Source: Clostridia bacterium | GTDB lineage: Bacteria; Bacillota; Clostridia; Oscillospirales; CAG-272 | NCBI GenBank assembly: GCA_900763885.1 | Contig: CAAFLY010000247.1 | Location: 1 to 64,000, forward strand | Reading direction: 5' to 3' | Length of the DNA stretch: 64,000 nucleotides | Shown: one piece after another, positions 28,626 to 37,525 of the stretch | Layout: the number at the start of each line of letters is the position of its first letter | Position numbering within the stretch: the stretch's first letter is position 1 | Translations under genes and position numbers: made by a program | Notes under the pieces: generated by a model | The model's input: the letters and a program-made list of their open reading frames with translations, nothing else | Told to the model about the DNA's origin: nothing | Databases searched by the model: none

Positions 28626-29330
28626 TTATTCCTCCAGCTCCAGGAATACGTCCTCGAGCGTGTCGTCGCCTTTGACCTCCGCCATCGTGCCGGAGCGGAT
28701 CAGTCGACCGCCTTTGATGATCGCCACCTTGTCGCAGAGCTTTTCGGCGACCTCCAGAACGTGCGTCGAGAAGAAGATCGCGCCGCCGTCCGCGCAATGC
28801 TCGCGCATCATGCCCTTCAGGGTATGCGACGCGACCGGGTCCAGTCCCACAAACGGCTCGTCCATGAGGATCAGCCGCGGCGTATGGAGCCACGCAGAGA
28901 GAATCGCCAGCTTTTGCTTCATGCCGTGGGAGTACGCCGCGATCGGGTTCGCAAGATCGGCGGTCAGCGCGAACATCTCCGCGTATTTCGCGATCCGCGC
29001 GTCCCGCTCCGCCTTCGTCACCCCGAAAATGTCCGCGATGAAGTTCAGATACTTCTCGCCCGTCATAAAATCGTAAAGATCCGGATTGTCCGGGATGTAC
29101 GCTAGCTGCTTCTTCGCCGAGAGCGGATCCGCCCGGACCGACACGCCGCAGACCGTGATCTCGCCCTCCTCAAACGGCAGAATCCCCACCACGGCTTTCA
29201 GCGTCGTCGTCTTGCCCGCGCCGTTGTGGCCGATGAAGCCGTAGATCTCCCCGGGTGCGATGTGCAGCGACAGATCGTCCACCGCCAGCTTCTCCCCGTA
29301 CCGCTTTGTCAAATGTGTAATCGTCAGCAT
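28626..29330 (-). CDS. ABC transporter ATP-binding protein
   Basis: A 234-residue ABC ATPase. Walker A is GHNGAGKTT (34-42), the signature region is YSHGMKQKL, Walker B is LILMDEP, and the H-loop lies in FFSTHVLE. The resemblance is to DrrA/YxlF-type ATPases working with ABC-2 permeases; the likely permease is the gene at 24602-26197. The ATG at 29330 is preceded by GAAAGGG, and the MLTITHLTKRYG start is typical. Strong promoter upstream. Confidence 0.92.
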   Translation of the reverse strand: MLTITHLTKRYGEKLAVDDLSLHIAPGEIYGFIGHNGAGKTTTLKAVVGILPFEEGEITVCGVSVRADPLSAKKQLAYIPDNPDLYDFMTGEKYLNFIADIFGVTKAERDARIAKYAEMFALTADLANPIAAYSHGMKQKLAILSAWLHTPRLILMDEPFVGLDPVASHTLKGMMREHCADGGAIFFSTHVLEVAEKLCDKVAIIKGGRLIRSGTMAEVKGDDTLEDVFLELEE

Positions 29331-29375
29331 ATGTTCTTCCCTTTCCGAGGATTTGCCCTCGTGTCCTATATCATA

Positions 29376-29404
29376 AGTATACCACATCCGCTTCTCGAAG
29401 TCAA
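29376..29404 (-). promoter_or_regulatory. Promoter of the ABC ATPase gene
   Basis: -35 TTGACT, 17-bp spacer, -10 TATACT, about 45 bases upstream of the ATG. Confidence 0.75.
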
Positions 29405-29515
29405 TAGACCGCGTGTAAAATTCCCTTGATATTTTTGCGCATAAACGGCGGGATCCCGCGGCACACCGACCGGAAGGCCGACCGCTCCGCCGCGAAACCC
29501 GTGCCATACCACTAC

Positions 29516-29560
29516 CAAAAACACAGCGTATCCCGTCCGCGGAAATACGCTGTGCTTTTC
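29516..29560 (-). terminator. Terminator of solute-binding protein gene
   Basis: On the minus strand CACAGCGTAT pairs with ATACGCTGTG, followed by TTTTT. The plus strand also ends in a T-rich stretch, so it may work both ways. Confidence 0.75.
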
Positions 29561-29578
29561 TGTGCTTATGTGTCCCGC

Positions 29579-31081
29579 TTATTCGAGCGTCTCAAACGCC
29601 TCGAGCAGTGCGGGGAGCTTCTTTTCGGACAACTCGACCTTCTTTGCCAGCGTGGAGGCGCCCTTGGAGGTCTTCGAGTTGTTGATGTGGTTGCGCGGGA
29701 TCTGGATCAGGTCGGCAAGGCTTGCGGAATATACGTAGCCGAAGTCGAAGCGCACGCCCGCGTGGATGAGATCGAGCATCTCCGCGGTGGCGGTGTCGCG
29801 CGCCAGCTTGCCCTTGATCGTCGTCTCATAGTACGCCAGCGTGCAGGTCCGGTACGATTCCGCGCACAGGGCCTCCAGGGTCGCCGCGGCGATATCCGGA
29901 GTGGCGCACGTCACCGGGATGCAGAACACGGAGAAGCCGTTGTGCGTGAAGCCGCAATAGTTCTGCTGTGCTTCGTCGTACTTCGGACACGGCAGGATCA
30001 TGTAGTCCGCCTCCATGTCGCGCAGGGAGTCGGTCAGGCTCAGGCGGAAGATCGTCATCAGCGCGGTGTCGTCCATGAGCTTGTTCGCAAGATCGACGTA
30101 CTCCTGCTTGATCGCGTAGTTGTTTTCGTAGAAGAGGACCTGCGCCTTTTCGATGAAGCCGATCGTCTTTTCGCTGTTGAACACGATCTTCAGCGTGTCT
30201 CCCTCGTTCTCGACCAGCGGAATGTCAAACGAACCGACCAGCGCGTCGTTGACGATGCCGACCGCGTCCCGGATGAAGCCGTAGATGTCGCCCACATCCG
30301 CCTTGCCGTCGCCGTTTACGTCGTGGTAGATGTCCGCAAGCCGGAGCACCTCGTCGTACGTCCAGCCGCCGGCGCGTACCGTTTCATACGGATCGTAGCC
30401 CGTGTGGTACTCGTTCAGCACGGATTTGTTCAGGATCGTCACGTATGTGCCGCGCAGCATCGTCTGGCTGATGTCGCCCGCCGCCATGTAGTTCTTGCCG
30501 TTCAGCGTGATCTGCTCGCGGAAGGACGGATTCCACCACGGCATTTCAAAATCGAGATACGGCTGCGCGTTCAGATTGAGAAAATACTGCTGCAGTACGT
30601 ACGGCGTCATCTGGCTCATGTGGCTCGCGATGAGGTCGTACACGGGGTCGCCCGCGTTGATGGCAGCCGACATCAGTACCTTGATCTGGTCCATGCCGTG
30701 GATCTCATCGGTCGTTCCCACGTAGGTAAGCTTGACGTTCAGCCGATCCTCTACGGAGATGTTCCGGTTGAAGATGGAGGAATCCACCACGTCGCCGGTG
30801 TTGTCCGCTGTGATCTCGACCTGCACGTCATGGTCCCCGCCGCGGTGGAGAATGCAGATCTCCTCGCCGCCGAAATCGAGATCCATGGGCAGCGTGTCGG
30901 GCGTGTTTTCACGGCCCTGCACCGTCTCTTCCTCTTTTTCCGTATCCGTCGAGAGCGCCTCGGACGGCGTTGTTTCCGTGCCCTTGGTCTCGTCGCTCCC
31001 GCTCTGTCCGCAGCCGGTGAAGGTAAGGGAGGACGCGATCATCAGCGCCGCGAGAATCGTTACAAATGTAGCTTTTTTCAC
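29579..31081 (-). CDS. Extracellular solute-binding lipoprotein, paralogue 1
   Basis: A 500-residue lipoprotein with a signal peptide ending in TFTGC (Cys24) and an acidic Ser/Thr linker. Shares RENTPDTLP, the PWWNPSF segment, a calcium-loop-like DVNGDGKADVGD, the ILPCPKYDEAQQ stretch and the C-terminal HINNSKTSKGAS with the next gene, so the two are clearly a tandem duplication. It starts with GTG behind AAAGGAGTAG. A family-1 substrate-binding role in carbohydrate uptake is likely, but no permease or ATPase gene is near, so it would have to use transporters encoded elsewhere. Confidence 0.87.
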   Translation of the reverse strand: MKKATFVTILAALMIASSLTFTGCGQSGSDETKGTETTPSEALSTDTEKEEETVQGRENTPDTLPMDLDFGGEEICILHRGGDHDVQVEITADNTGDVVDSSIFNRNISVEDRLNVKLTYVGTTDEIHGMDQIKVLMSAAINAGDPVYDLIASHMSQMTPYVLQQYFLNLNAQPYLDFEMPWWNPSFREQITLNGKNYMAAGDISQTMLRGTYVTILNKSVLNEYHTGYDPYETVRAGGWTYDEVLRLADIYHDVNGDGKADVGDIYGFIRDAVGIVNDALVGSFDIPLVENEGDTLKIVFNSEKTIGFIEKAQVLFYENNYAIKQEYVDLANKLMDDTALMTIFRLSLTDSLRDMEADYMILPCPKYDEAQQNYCGFTHNGFSVFCIPVTCATPDIAAATLEALCAESYRTCTLAYYETTIKGKLARDTATAEMLDLIHAGVRFDFGYVYSASLADLIQIPRNHINNSKTSKGASTLAKKVELSEKKLPALLEAFETLE

Positions 31082-31105
31082 AATTTTCTACTCCTTTTAT
31101 TCAAA

Positions 31106-31148
31106 AAACGCCTGTGGTATTGCCAAATCAAGTATACCACAGGCGTTT
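31106..31148 (-). terminator. Terminator hairpin that contains the next gene's promoter
   Basis: AAACGCCTGTGGTAT and ATACCACAGGCGTTT form a perfect 15-bp stem with a 13-base loop; on the minus strand TTT continues after the stem, giving an intrinsic terminator for the upstream paralogue 2. The same arm carries the -10 of the downstream paralogue 1 promoter. Confidence 0.75.
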
Positions 31149-31159
31149 GATTTTGTCAA
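31131..31159 (-). promoter_or_regulatory. Promoter of solute-binding paralogue 1
   Basis: -35 TTGACA, 17-bp spacer, -10 TATACT. The spacer and part of the -10 lie in the first arm of the terminator stem, so an open complex and the hairpin-forming DNA overlap. Confidence 0.8.
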
Positions 31160-31193
31160 GGTGTCCGGAAAAATTGCGAATGTGAATCCCGCA

Positions 31194-32693
31194 TTATTTC
31201 AACTCGTCAAAGGCGGCGAGCAGCTCCGGCAGCTTTGCCTCGGACAGCGCGACCTTCGTAGCCAGAATGGACGCGCCCTTGGAGGTCTGATTGTTGTTGA
31301 TGTGGCTGCGCGGGATCTGGATGATGTTCTCCAGGCTTGCGGAATATACGTAGCCGAAGTCGAAGCGGATGCCCTCGTGGATGAGGTCGATCATCTCCGC
31401 AGTCTCCCCGTCGCGCGCCAGCTTGCCCTTGACCGTCGTTTCGTAGTACGCCATCGTGCAGTGCCGGTACGATTCCGCGCACAGTGCCTCCAGCGTCGCC
31501 GCGGAGATGTCCGGATTGGCGGCGCTCACCGGAATGCAGAATACGGAGAAGCCGTTGTGCGTGAAGCCGCAGTATTTCTGCTGTGCCTCGTCGTACTTCG
31601 GGCAGGGCAGGATCATGTAGTCCGCTTCCATGTCGCGCAGTGCCTCGGTCAGGCTCAGACGGTAGATCACCATGAGCGCGGTGTCGTCCATGAGCTTGTT
31701 CTGCAGCTGATCGAATTCCTGCGAGATCGCGTAATTGTTCGTGTAGCACAGCGTCTGCATCCGTTCGATGAAATTGATGGTCTTTTCGCTGTTGAATACG
31801 ACCTTCAGACCGCTGCCGTCGTTTGTCACAAGCGGAATGTCGAACGAGCCGATCAGCGCGTCGTTGACGATACCGATCCGGTCGCGGATGACGCCGTAAA
31901 TGTCGTTCTCATCCGCCTTGCCGTCGCCGTTTACGTCGTGGTACATATCCGCCAGACGGAGGAATTCGTCAAACGTCCAGCCGCCGGAGCGCACCGTATC
32001 GTAGACGTCGTATCCGTTGTAATATTCGTCCAAAACGGCCTTGTTCATGATCGTTACATACGTGCCGCGCAGCATCGTCTGGCTGATGTCGCCCGCCGCC
32101 ATGTAGTTCTTGCCGTTCAGCGTGACCTGCTCCTTGAAGGACTGGCTCCACCACGGCATATCGAAATCGAGGTACGGCTGCGCGTACAGATTGTAGAAAT
32201 GCTGCGTCAGCACCAGCGGCGTGGTCTGGCTCATGTGGTTCGCGAACAGATCGTATACCGGATCGCCTGCCGCCACCGCCGCCTTGACCAGATCGTTCGT
32301 CGTGGGACCGTTGTGGATGTCGTCCGTGGTCGGCTCGTACTGCAGCTTGATGTTCAGCCGGTCCTCCACAGCGATGTTCCGGTTGAAGATGGAGGAATCC
32401 ACCACGTCGCCGGTGTCCTCCGCCGTGATCTCGACCTGCACGTCATGATCGCCGCCGCGGTACAGGATCCGGATGTCCTCGCCGCCGAAATCGAGATCCG
32501 CGGGCAGGGTGTCGGGCGTGTTTTCGCGGGTGATCTCACCGTCGTCGATGCTCTCCGATTCGGATTCCGGCGCGGTCTCTGTCTTTTTCGTCTCTGTTTC
32601 TTCCTCGTTCCCACCCTGTCCGCAGGCGGTCATCCCAACCGCGGACGCGAGCATCAGCCCGGCAAGAATCGCAGAAAATACTGCCTTTTTCAT
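31194..32693 (-). CDS. Extracellular solute-binding lipoprotein, paralogue 2
   Basis: A 499-residue lipoprotein, signal peptide ending GMTAC, then a Glu/Thr/Ser-rich linker. It closely follows paralogue 1 over its full length, with conserved blocks RENTPDTLP, PWWSQSF, DVNGDGKADEND and YVYSASLENIIQIP. The ATG at 32693 is chosen because AAGGAG lies six bases upstream, although the frame is open further. Very strong promoter. A surface receptor for a sugar or oligosaccharide is the likely role; ligand unknown. Confidence 0.87.
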   Translation of the reverse strand: MKKAVFSAILAGLMLASAVGMTACGQGGNEEETETKKTETAPESESESIDDGEITRENTPDTLPADLDFGGEDIRILYRGGDHDVQVEITAEDTGDVVDSSIFNRNIAVEDRLNIKLQYEPTTDDIHNGPTTNDLVKAAVAAGDPVYDLFANHMSQTTPLVLTQHFYNLYAQPYLDFDMPWWSQSFKEQVTLNGKNYMAAGDISQTMLRGTYVTIMNKAVLDEYYNGYDVYDTVRSGGWTFDEFLRLADMYHDVNGDGKADENDIYGVIRDRIGIVNDALIGSFDIPLVTNDGSGLKVVFNSEKTINFIERMQTLCYTNNYAISQEFDQLQNKLMDDTALMVIYRLSLTEALRDMEADYMILPCPKYDEAQQKYCGFTHNGFSVFCIPVSAANPDISAATLEALCAESYRHCTMAYYETTVKGKLARDGETAEMIDLIHEGIRFDFGYVYSASLENIIQIPRSHINNNQTSKGASILATKVALSEAKLPELLAAFDELK

Positions 32694-32804
32694 ACGTTGC
32701 TCCTTCATGGCATTCCGCGGGAATACGCTGTCATACCGTCTTCTTTGTGCAAAAATCCGACATATCCAAAGCGCATTCTCCGTTATTTTGTTGTGTGCAC
32801 CTGT

Positions 32805-32833
32805 AGTATAGCACAGCGAGCGACACTTGTCAA
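32805..32833 (-). promoter_or_regulatory. Promoter of solute-binding paralogue 2
   Basis: -35 TTGACA, 17-bp spacer, -10 TATACT; leader about 105 nt. Confidence 0.8.
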
Positions 32834-32896
32834 CGTGCATTTCCCAAAAACTGCTACAAAAAACGTTTCTGTTTTTGAGATTCTGACGGCACGGGA

Positions 32897-32940
32897 CAAA
32901 AAATCCCCCGCAGGATCGCCGTAGCGGAGATTCTGCGGGA
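32897..32940 (-). terminator. Terminator of the Gfo/Idh/MocA gene
   Basis: On the minus strand CCCGCAG pairs with CTGCGGG, with inner AATC/GATC pairing, then GGATTTTTT. Confidence 0.75.
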
Positions 32941-32990
32941 GATGGTTTTCGCGAAACAGCCCTGTGCCGGCATTATTTCGGAACGCGTCC

Positions 32991-34082
32991 TTAGATTTCC
33001 GGGATCTCGATCTTGATCTCCTGTCTTTCGCGCGCGGAGATAAGCATGGCGTCGATGATCGCCTGGTTGTAGATGATCTGGCTCGTCGGAATCGGCGCCG
33101 CGCGATGCTCCTTCACGGCGTCCACAAAATCGCGTACCTTCATCGTGAAGATGTTGTAGTTCGTCTTCTCCAGAGACAGCGGGGTCGTGACCGGTTCGCC
33201 GCACTGGTCATGCATGAGGTACAGACCGGAGATCGTGCCGTCGATGATGGAGCCCCACAGCGGATTCGGCTGCGGTGCCGTCGCCTTCAGACCCGCGTCC
33301 GTGCCGAGGATCACAAAGTCGGAGCAGATGTCCATGTGCATCGCCCATGCCATGCGGTAGTCTAAGATGATGTCGCCCTCCAGACGGATGAACGCCGCGG
33401 AGAAATCGTCCACGGAGAAGCGGTCCGATTCTTCGTAGTACTTCGGGTTCTTTCCGAAATAGTCGCTCGTGTACGCGGATACGGACAGCGGCTTCGGATA
33501 GCCGATCGAGTTGAGCGAAAGATCGAGGGAATAGCAGCCAAGGTCGCCGATTGCGCCGAATACCGCCTTGTCCTTCTCAATGAACGTGCTGCCCGGAATC
33601 CCGCGCCGACGGCTGCCGCCGATCTGCACATAGTATACCTTGCCCAGCTCGCCGGATTCCACGATCCGCTTGATCTTTCTGCAGTTGTTGTTGTACCGCG
33701 GCTGGAAGCCGATGGTCAGGATCTTGCCGCTCTTTTTCTCCGCGCGCATGATCGCAAGCCCTTCCTCCAGCGTTACACACATCGGCTTCTCCAATAGTAC
33801 GTGCTTGCCCGATTCCAGCGCCGCAATCGCACAGACCGCGTGCTGACTGTTGTACGTGCAGATGGATACCGCGTCAATGTCGTCCCGCCTGCACAATTCC
33901 TCGCAGGAGTCGTACGCCGTCGCGTTCGTCCAGCCAAACCGGTCGAGGAATGCCCGCGCCTTGCCCGGAATGATGTCCGCGCCCGCTACAACCTCTACGT
34001 CGTCAAACGATTGGTACGCGCTCGCGTGAGAATGCGCGATTCCGCCTGTGCCGATGATGCCTATGCGTAATTTTTCTGCCAT
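32991..34082 (-). CDS. Gfo/Idh/MocA-family oxidoreductase
   Basis: A 363-residue NAD(P)-dependent oxidoreductase. The N-terminal Rossmann fold begins IGIIGTGGIAHSHA (about 7-20), and the EKP motif at 98-100 carries the family's catalytic Lys. The C-terminal alpha/beta domain is complete. Family members act on sugars, inositols and sugar acids. GGAGGT precedes the ATG. Its position among four sugar-binding lipoprotein genes suggests work on an imported carbohydrate, but the substrate is not readable from sequence. Confidence 0.92.
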   Translation of the reverse strand: MAEKLRIGIIGTGGIAHSHASAYQSFDDVEVVAGADIIPGKARAFLDRFGWTNATAYDSCEELCRRDDIDAVSICTYNSQHAVCAIAALESGKHVLLEKPMCVTLEEGLAIMRAEKKSGKILTIGFQPRYNNNCRKIKRIVESGELGKVYYVQIGGSRRRGIPGSTFIEKDKAVFGAIGDLGCYSLDLSLNSIGYPKPLSVSAYTSDYFGKNPKYYEESDRFSVDDFSAAFIRLEGDIILDYRMAWAMHMDICSDFVILGTDAGLKATAPQPNPLWGSIIDGTISGLYLMHDQCGEPVTTPLSLEKTNYNIFTMKVRDFVDAVKEHRAAPIPTSQIIYNQAIIDAMLISARERQEIKIEIPEI

Positions 34083-34109
34083 TTTTGTAAACCTCCGTGA
34101 TTGTAGGAA

Positions 34110-34240
34110 ATGATACGGTCGCTTTTGAGAACGAACCCTCTCGCCCCAGCGCCCGCAAAGCTTTTGTACATAAATGGGTTGTATTGCAAGTGTGCAAGTC
34201 TGGACAAAGTAAACGAAATTTGCCCAGACAGCACGCTGTG
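34110..34240 (+). repeat. Boundary repeat arm (left)
   Basis: GATACGGTCGCTTTTGAGAA, then GCAAAGCTTTTGTAC and GTGTGCAAGTCTGG. The hairpin half is altered by a GAACGAACCC insertion. The outer end faces the Gfo/Idh/MocA start. Confidence 0.65.
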
Positions 34241-34309
34241 TAACAAAGAATACCGCCTACCATAAGACGGAGCAGACGCAAACCGAAAGAACCAAATCCC
34301 CTTATGAAA

Positions 34310-34388
34310 ATCGCACAAATTATACCCTGTCCTTTTTCATAAAAGTTTTGCGGAGCTTTTTCAAAAGCGACCGTTCCCCTCGTTCCCC
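34310..34388 (-). repeat. Boundary repeat arm (right)
   Basis: CATAAAAGTTTTGCGGAG, GCTTTTTCAAAAGCG, then CGTTCCCCTCGTTCCCCC directly against the stop of paralogue 3. Confidence 0.8.
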
Positions 34389-34389
34389 C

Positions 34390-35838
34390 TCACTGCAGCT
34401 GCGCAAATGCCTCAGCGGCGGCAGCCATCGCGGCTTCGGCTTTGGGCTTGACTTTTTCCCATCTGGAGACGAAGTCGGTGTTTTTGGACTGGAACATACT
34501 GGTAATCATTTCCGCGGAATTGCCCCAGTTGAAGATCAGACCGAGGTCGTATACGCGGGTCGCGAAGAGGATGTCGAGCATCTCGCCGGATTCCTCGTCG
34601 CGGACGTAGCGGGATTTGAGCGCGCTGTCGTAATAGGCGGCGGTCAGGGTGTCAACGGCGTAATACGCCATCGCCTCAAGGGTCGCGCCGGTCATTTCGA
34701 GGTCGGTATTGTTGTAGGGAATGCTGGCGGTCGGCACAAGCCCGGTGCTGATCAGGTTGTTGTATTCGGCCTGCGCCTCGTCGTACATCGGATAGGGGAG
34801 GATGCCAAAGCCGTATTCCGAATCGCGCAGTCCGCTGATGTCCGTCAGAGCGAATGTGACGAACAGCACGCGCCCCTCGTTGAACATTTCCGTCGCGGTC
34901 GTGTAGTCCGGACAGTGCAGCGCGTCCTCGCCGAGACAGAGCTTGAAGGTCTTTTCCATCACGTCCGCACAGCGGGATGAGCCGAAGCCGAACTGCAGAT
35001 TGCCGTCCGCGTCTCTGTCCACGATCCGTTCCCCGGACGCGATGTAGAACGATACCGGCGCGTTGAACGCCGCGGTCATGCCCCACGCGTCCTTGCTTGT
35101 CATTTTGCCGTCGCCGTCCACGTCATGGGTCACAGCGGACGCCAGCTCCCCGACCTTGTCGATCGTCCACCTCTTCTCGCGCACCAGCTCGTACGGGCTC
35201 TCGAGGGAGTAGTCCGTGATGAGGTCCTTGTTGAAAAACATGACCATCGTGCATTCGTTGTCGAGGATGGAAATATCCCCCGTCGAGAAGAACACTTTGT
35301 TCGCGATCACCATGTCCTTCGTCACACGACCGTCCCACCACGGCTTCTCCAGCGCCAGATACGGCACCGCGGACAAATCCGTCAAAAGGCCCTCGGTGGC
35401 GAGATCGATGGCGCGGTTCATGTACGGCATCACTACGTCAAACGTCGTGTCCCCGGCGACGAGATTGCTGCGCGCGACCTTTTCCGCGTCCGGCTGCTTC
35501 GATTCCGCGATCCGTACGCCGAGCGCCTTTTCCACCTGCCCGTTGCGCACGAATACCGCGTCGTTGAGCAGCTGCCCGTTCATCTCGTCCGTGTAGATCT
35601 CGTAGCAGGAGTATTGATCCAGACCCGCGTTCTGCACCGTCAGGAACATCACGTCCGCGTCGCCGTAGTTTTTGTCCGGCAGCTCCACCGTGATCTCCGT
35701 TTCGACAGGCGCGGTATCGGCAGCCGTGTCTGCACCGGGCGCAATGCCGTCGGTTTCAGACTCCGTTTTGCCGCCCGAGCAGGCAGTCAGCAGCATGGCG
35801 GCAAGAAGAAGGGAGAGAATGCGTTTGGTCGGTTTCAT
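34390..35838 (-). CDS. Extracellular solute-binding lipoprotein, paralogue 3
   Basis: A 482-residue lipoprotein with lipobox LTAC (Cys20). Shares ETEITVELPDKNYGDA, PWWDGRV, VDGDGKMTSKDAWG and DILFATRVYDLG with the next gene, and the general layout with paralogues 1 and 2. The DxDxDGxxxxxD-like loop may bind calcium. The ATG at 35838 is chosen because the signal peptide begins there; the Shine-Dalgarno (GAGG) is modest. No ABC permease or ATPase is adjacent. Confidence 0.87.
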   Translation of the reverse strand: MKPTKRILSLLLAAMLLTACSGGKTESETDGIAPGADTAADTAPVETEITVELPDKNYGDADVMFLTVQNAGLDQYSCYEIYTDEMNGQLLNDAVFVRNGQVEKALGVRIAESKQPDAEKVARSNLVAGDTTFDVVMPYMNRAIDLATEGLLTDLSAVPYLALEKPWWDGRVTKDMVIANKVFFSTGDISILDNECTMVMFFNKDLITDYSLESPYELVREKRWTIDKVGELASAVTHDVDGDGKMTSKDAWGMTAAFNAPVSFYIASGERIVDRDADGNLQFGFGSSRCADVMEKTFKLCLGEDALHCPDYTTATEMFNEGRVLFVTFALTDISGLRDSEYGFGILPYPMYDEAQAEYNNLISTGLVPTASIPYNNTDLEMTGATLEAMAYYAVDTLTAAYYDSALKSRYVRDEESGEMLDILFATRVYDLGLIFNWGNSAEMITSMFQSKNTDFVSRWEKVKPKAEAAMAAAAEAFAQLQ

Positions 35839-35880
35839 GATAAAGCCTCGTTTTTCTATGATGATACAGATACTCCTATC

Positions 35881-35909
35881 AGGATAGCAGATTCCGCCGT
35901 GTTTGTCAA
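35881..35909 (-). promoter_or_regulatory. Promoter of solute-binding paralogue 3
   Basis: -35 TTGACA, 17-bp spacer, -10 TATCCT. Confidence 0.75.
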
Positions 35910-35963
35910 GAGGTTGCGCGAAATTCATTCCTTTTTACCCCACCTGCCCCCTCCCATATGGGG

Positions 35964-37409
35964 TTACCGCGGCGCATCGAAGGTTTCCATCGCGTCGGCA
36001 AGAGCCGCTTCGGATTTGGCGCGTATGCTCTCCCACTGCGACACAATGTCGGTTTGCTTCTTTTTGTACATATTGTTTATGATGTCGCCCGATCCGCCCC
36101 AGTTGAAGATAAAGCCAAGGTCGTATACACGCGTCGCGAAGAGAATGTCGAGCATCTCGCCGGACTGCTCGTCGCGTATGTAGCGGGATTTCAGCGCGTT
36201 GTCATAGTACGCCGTCGTCAGCGTGTCTACGGAATAGTACGCCATCGCTTCCAGCGCCGCGCCGGTCATTTCCGGATCCACACTGTTGCTCGGCACGCTC
36301 GCCGTCGGTACAAGGACGGTGCTGATCAGATTGTTGTACTCCGGCTGCGCCTCGTTGAACAGCGGATACGGCAGGATCCCGAAGCCGTATTCACAGTCGC
36401 GCAGTCCGTTCAGATTCGTCAGCGCAAAGGACGCGAGAAGCGTTCTGCCCTCCTGGAACATCAGATTCCTCGTCTGATACGACGCGCCGTACAACGCGTC
36501 CTCCCCGAGACAGAGCGCCATCACCTTCGTGAATACGTCCACGCTCCGGTCGGTGCCGAGACAGAACCGCAGTTCCCCGTCCTCGCCCATCGTCACAATC
36601 CGCTCGCCCGCGCCGAAATAGAACGCGTTCGCCGCATTTTCCACGACCGGCATGCCCCATGCGTCCGCGTCCGTCATCTTTCCGTCGCCGTCCAGATCCT
36701 GCGTCACAGCGGACGCCATCTCTCCGAGCTTGTCCATCGTCCACTTTTTCTCACGCACCAACGTGTACGGATCGTCCAGACCATACTTTTTTACGATGTC
36801 CTTGTTGAAAAACAGCACCATCGTGCATTCGTTGTCGAGAATGGAGATGTCCCCCGTCGAGAAATAGAGCTTGCCGGCGATGGTCATGTCCTCCGTCACA
36901 CGCCTGTCCCACCACGGCTTTTCCAGCGCCAGATACGGCACCGACCGCAGCTCCATCAAAAAGCCCTCCGTCGTCAGCGATATGGCCTTGTTCATGTACG
37001 GCATCACCACGTCGTACGCTGTGTCTCCGGCTGTCAGGCTCTTTTTCGCCACCGTCTCGACGTTTTCGAGCTTCGTTTCCGCGATTCGAATGCCGAGCGC
37101 TTGCTCCACCAGTCCGTTGCGCACAAATACCGCGTCGTTGATGAGCGTGCCGTTCATCTCGTCCGCGTAGATTTCGTAGCATGTGTACTGATCCGCCGTG
37201 TTTTTCGACGTGAGGAACATCACCTCCGCGTCGCCGTAGTTTTTGTCCGGCAGCTCCACCGTGATCTCCGTTTCGACAGGAGCAGTCTCGATCGGCCCGG
37301 TCGGCACACCCCCGCCATTCTCACTTTCGTCAGCCGGATTCCCGCCGGAGCAGGAAGCGAGCGTCAGTGCGACAAGGAGCAGTACTGCCATGCGTTTGGA
37401 ATGCTTCAT
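35964..37409 (-). CDS. Extracellular solute-binding lipoprotein, paralogue 4
   Basis: A 481-residue lipoprotein with lipobox LASC (Cys20), nearly colinear with paralogue 3: same ETEITVELPDKNYGDA block, YTCYEIYADEMNG, PWWDRRV, LDGDGKMTDADAWG and the C-terminal DILFATRVYDLGF. GGGAGGAAG precedes the ATG. Together the four genes form two tandem duplicate pairs separated by the Gfo/Idh/MocA gene, all on one strand. Ligands may differ among the copies; this cannot be seen from sequence. Confidence 0.87.
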   Translation of the reverse strand: MKHSKRMAVLLLVALTLASCSGGNPADESENGGGVPTGPIETAPVETEITVELPDKNYGDAEVMFLTSKNTADQYTCYEIYADEMNGTLINDAVFVRNGLVEQALGIRIAETKLENVETVAKKSLTAGDTAYDVVMPYMNKAISLTTEGFLMELRSVPYLALEKPWWDRRVTEDMTIAGKLYFSTGDISILDNECTMVLFFNKDIVKKYGLDDPYTLVREKKWTMDKLGEMASAVTQDLDGDGKMTDADAWGMPVVENAANAFYFGAGERIVTMGEDGELRFCLGTDRSVDVFTKVMALCLGEDALYGASYQTRNLMFQEGRTLLASFALTNLNGLRDCEYGFGILPYPLFNEAQPEYNNLISTVLVPTASVPSNSVDPEMTGAALEAMAYYSVDTLTTAYYDNALKSRYIRDEQSGEMLDILFATRVYDLGFIFNWGGSGDIINNMYKKKQTDIVSQWESIRAKSEAALADAMETFDAPR

Positions 37410-37447
37410 TACACTTCCTCCCTATTCCAGATATCCCCCCTGTCTTT

Positions 37448-37476
37448 ATCATACCAAACGCGCGCGGGTTTGTCAA
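37448..37476 (-). promoter_or_regulatory. Promoter of solute-binding paralogue 4
   Basis: -35 TTGACA, 17-bp spacer, -10 TATGAT. Confidence 0.78.
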
Positions 37477-37525
37477 CCGCTTTCGTGTATTTTGCCTTTT
37501 TTATTTCGTTTAGCTACATCTGTCA

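Larger units (their letters stand above)
34083..34389. other. Intergenic region made of boundary repeats
   Basis: No gene. Left and right boundary arms enclose about 90 bases; the inner part includes a GTCTGG...CCAGAC hairpin. Confidence 0.6.
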
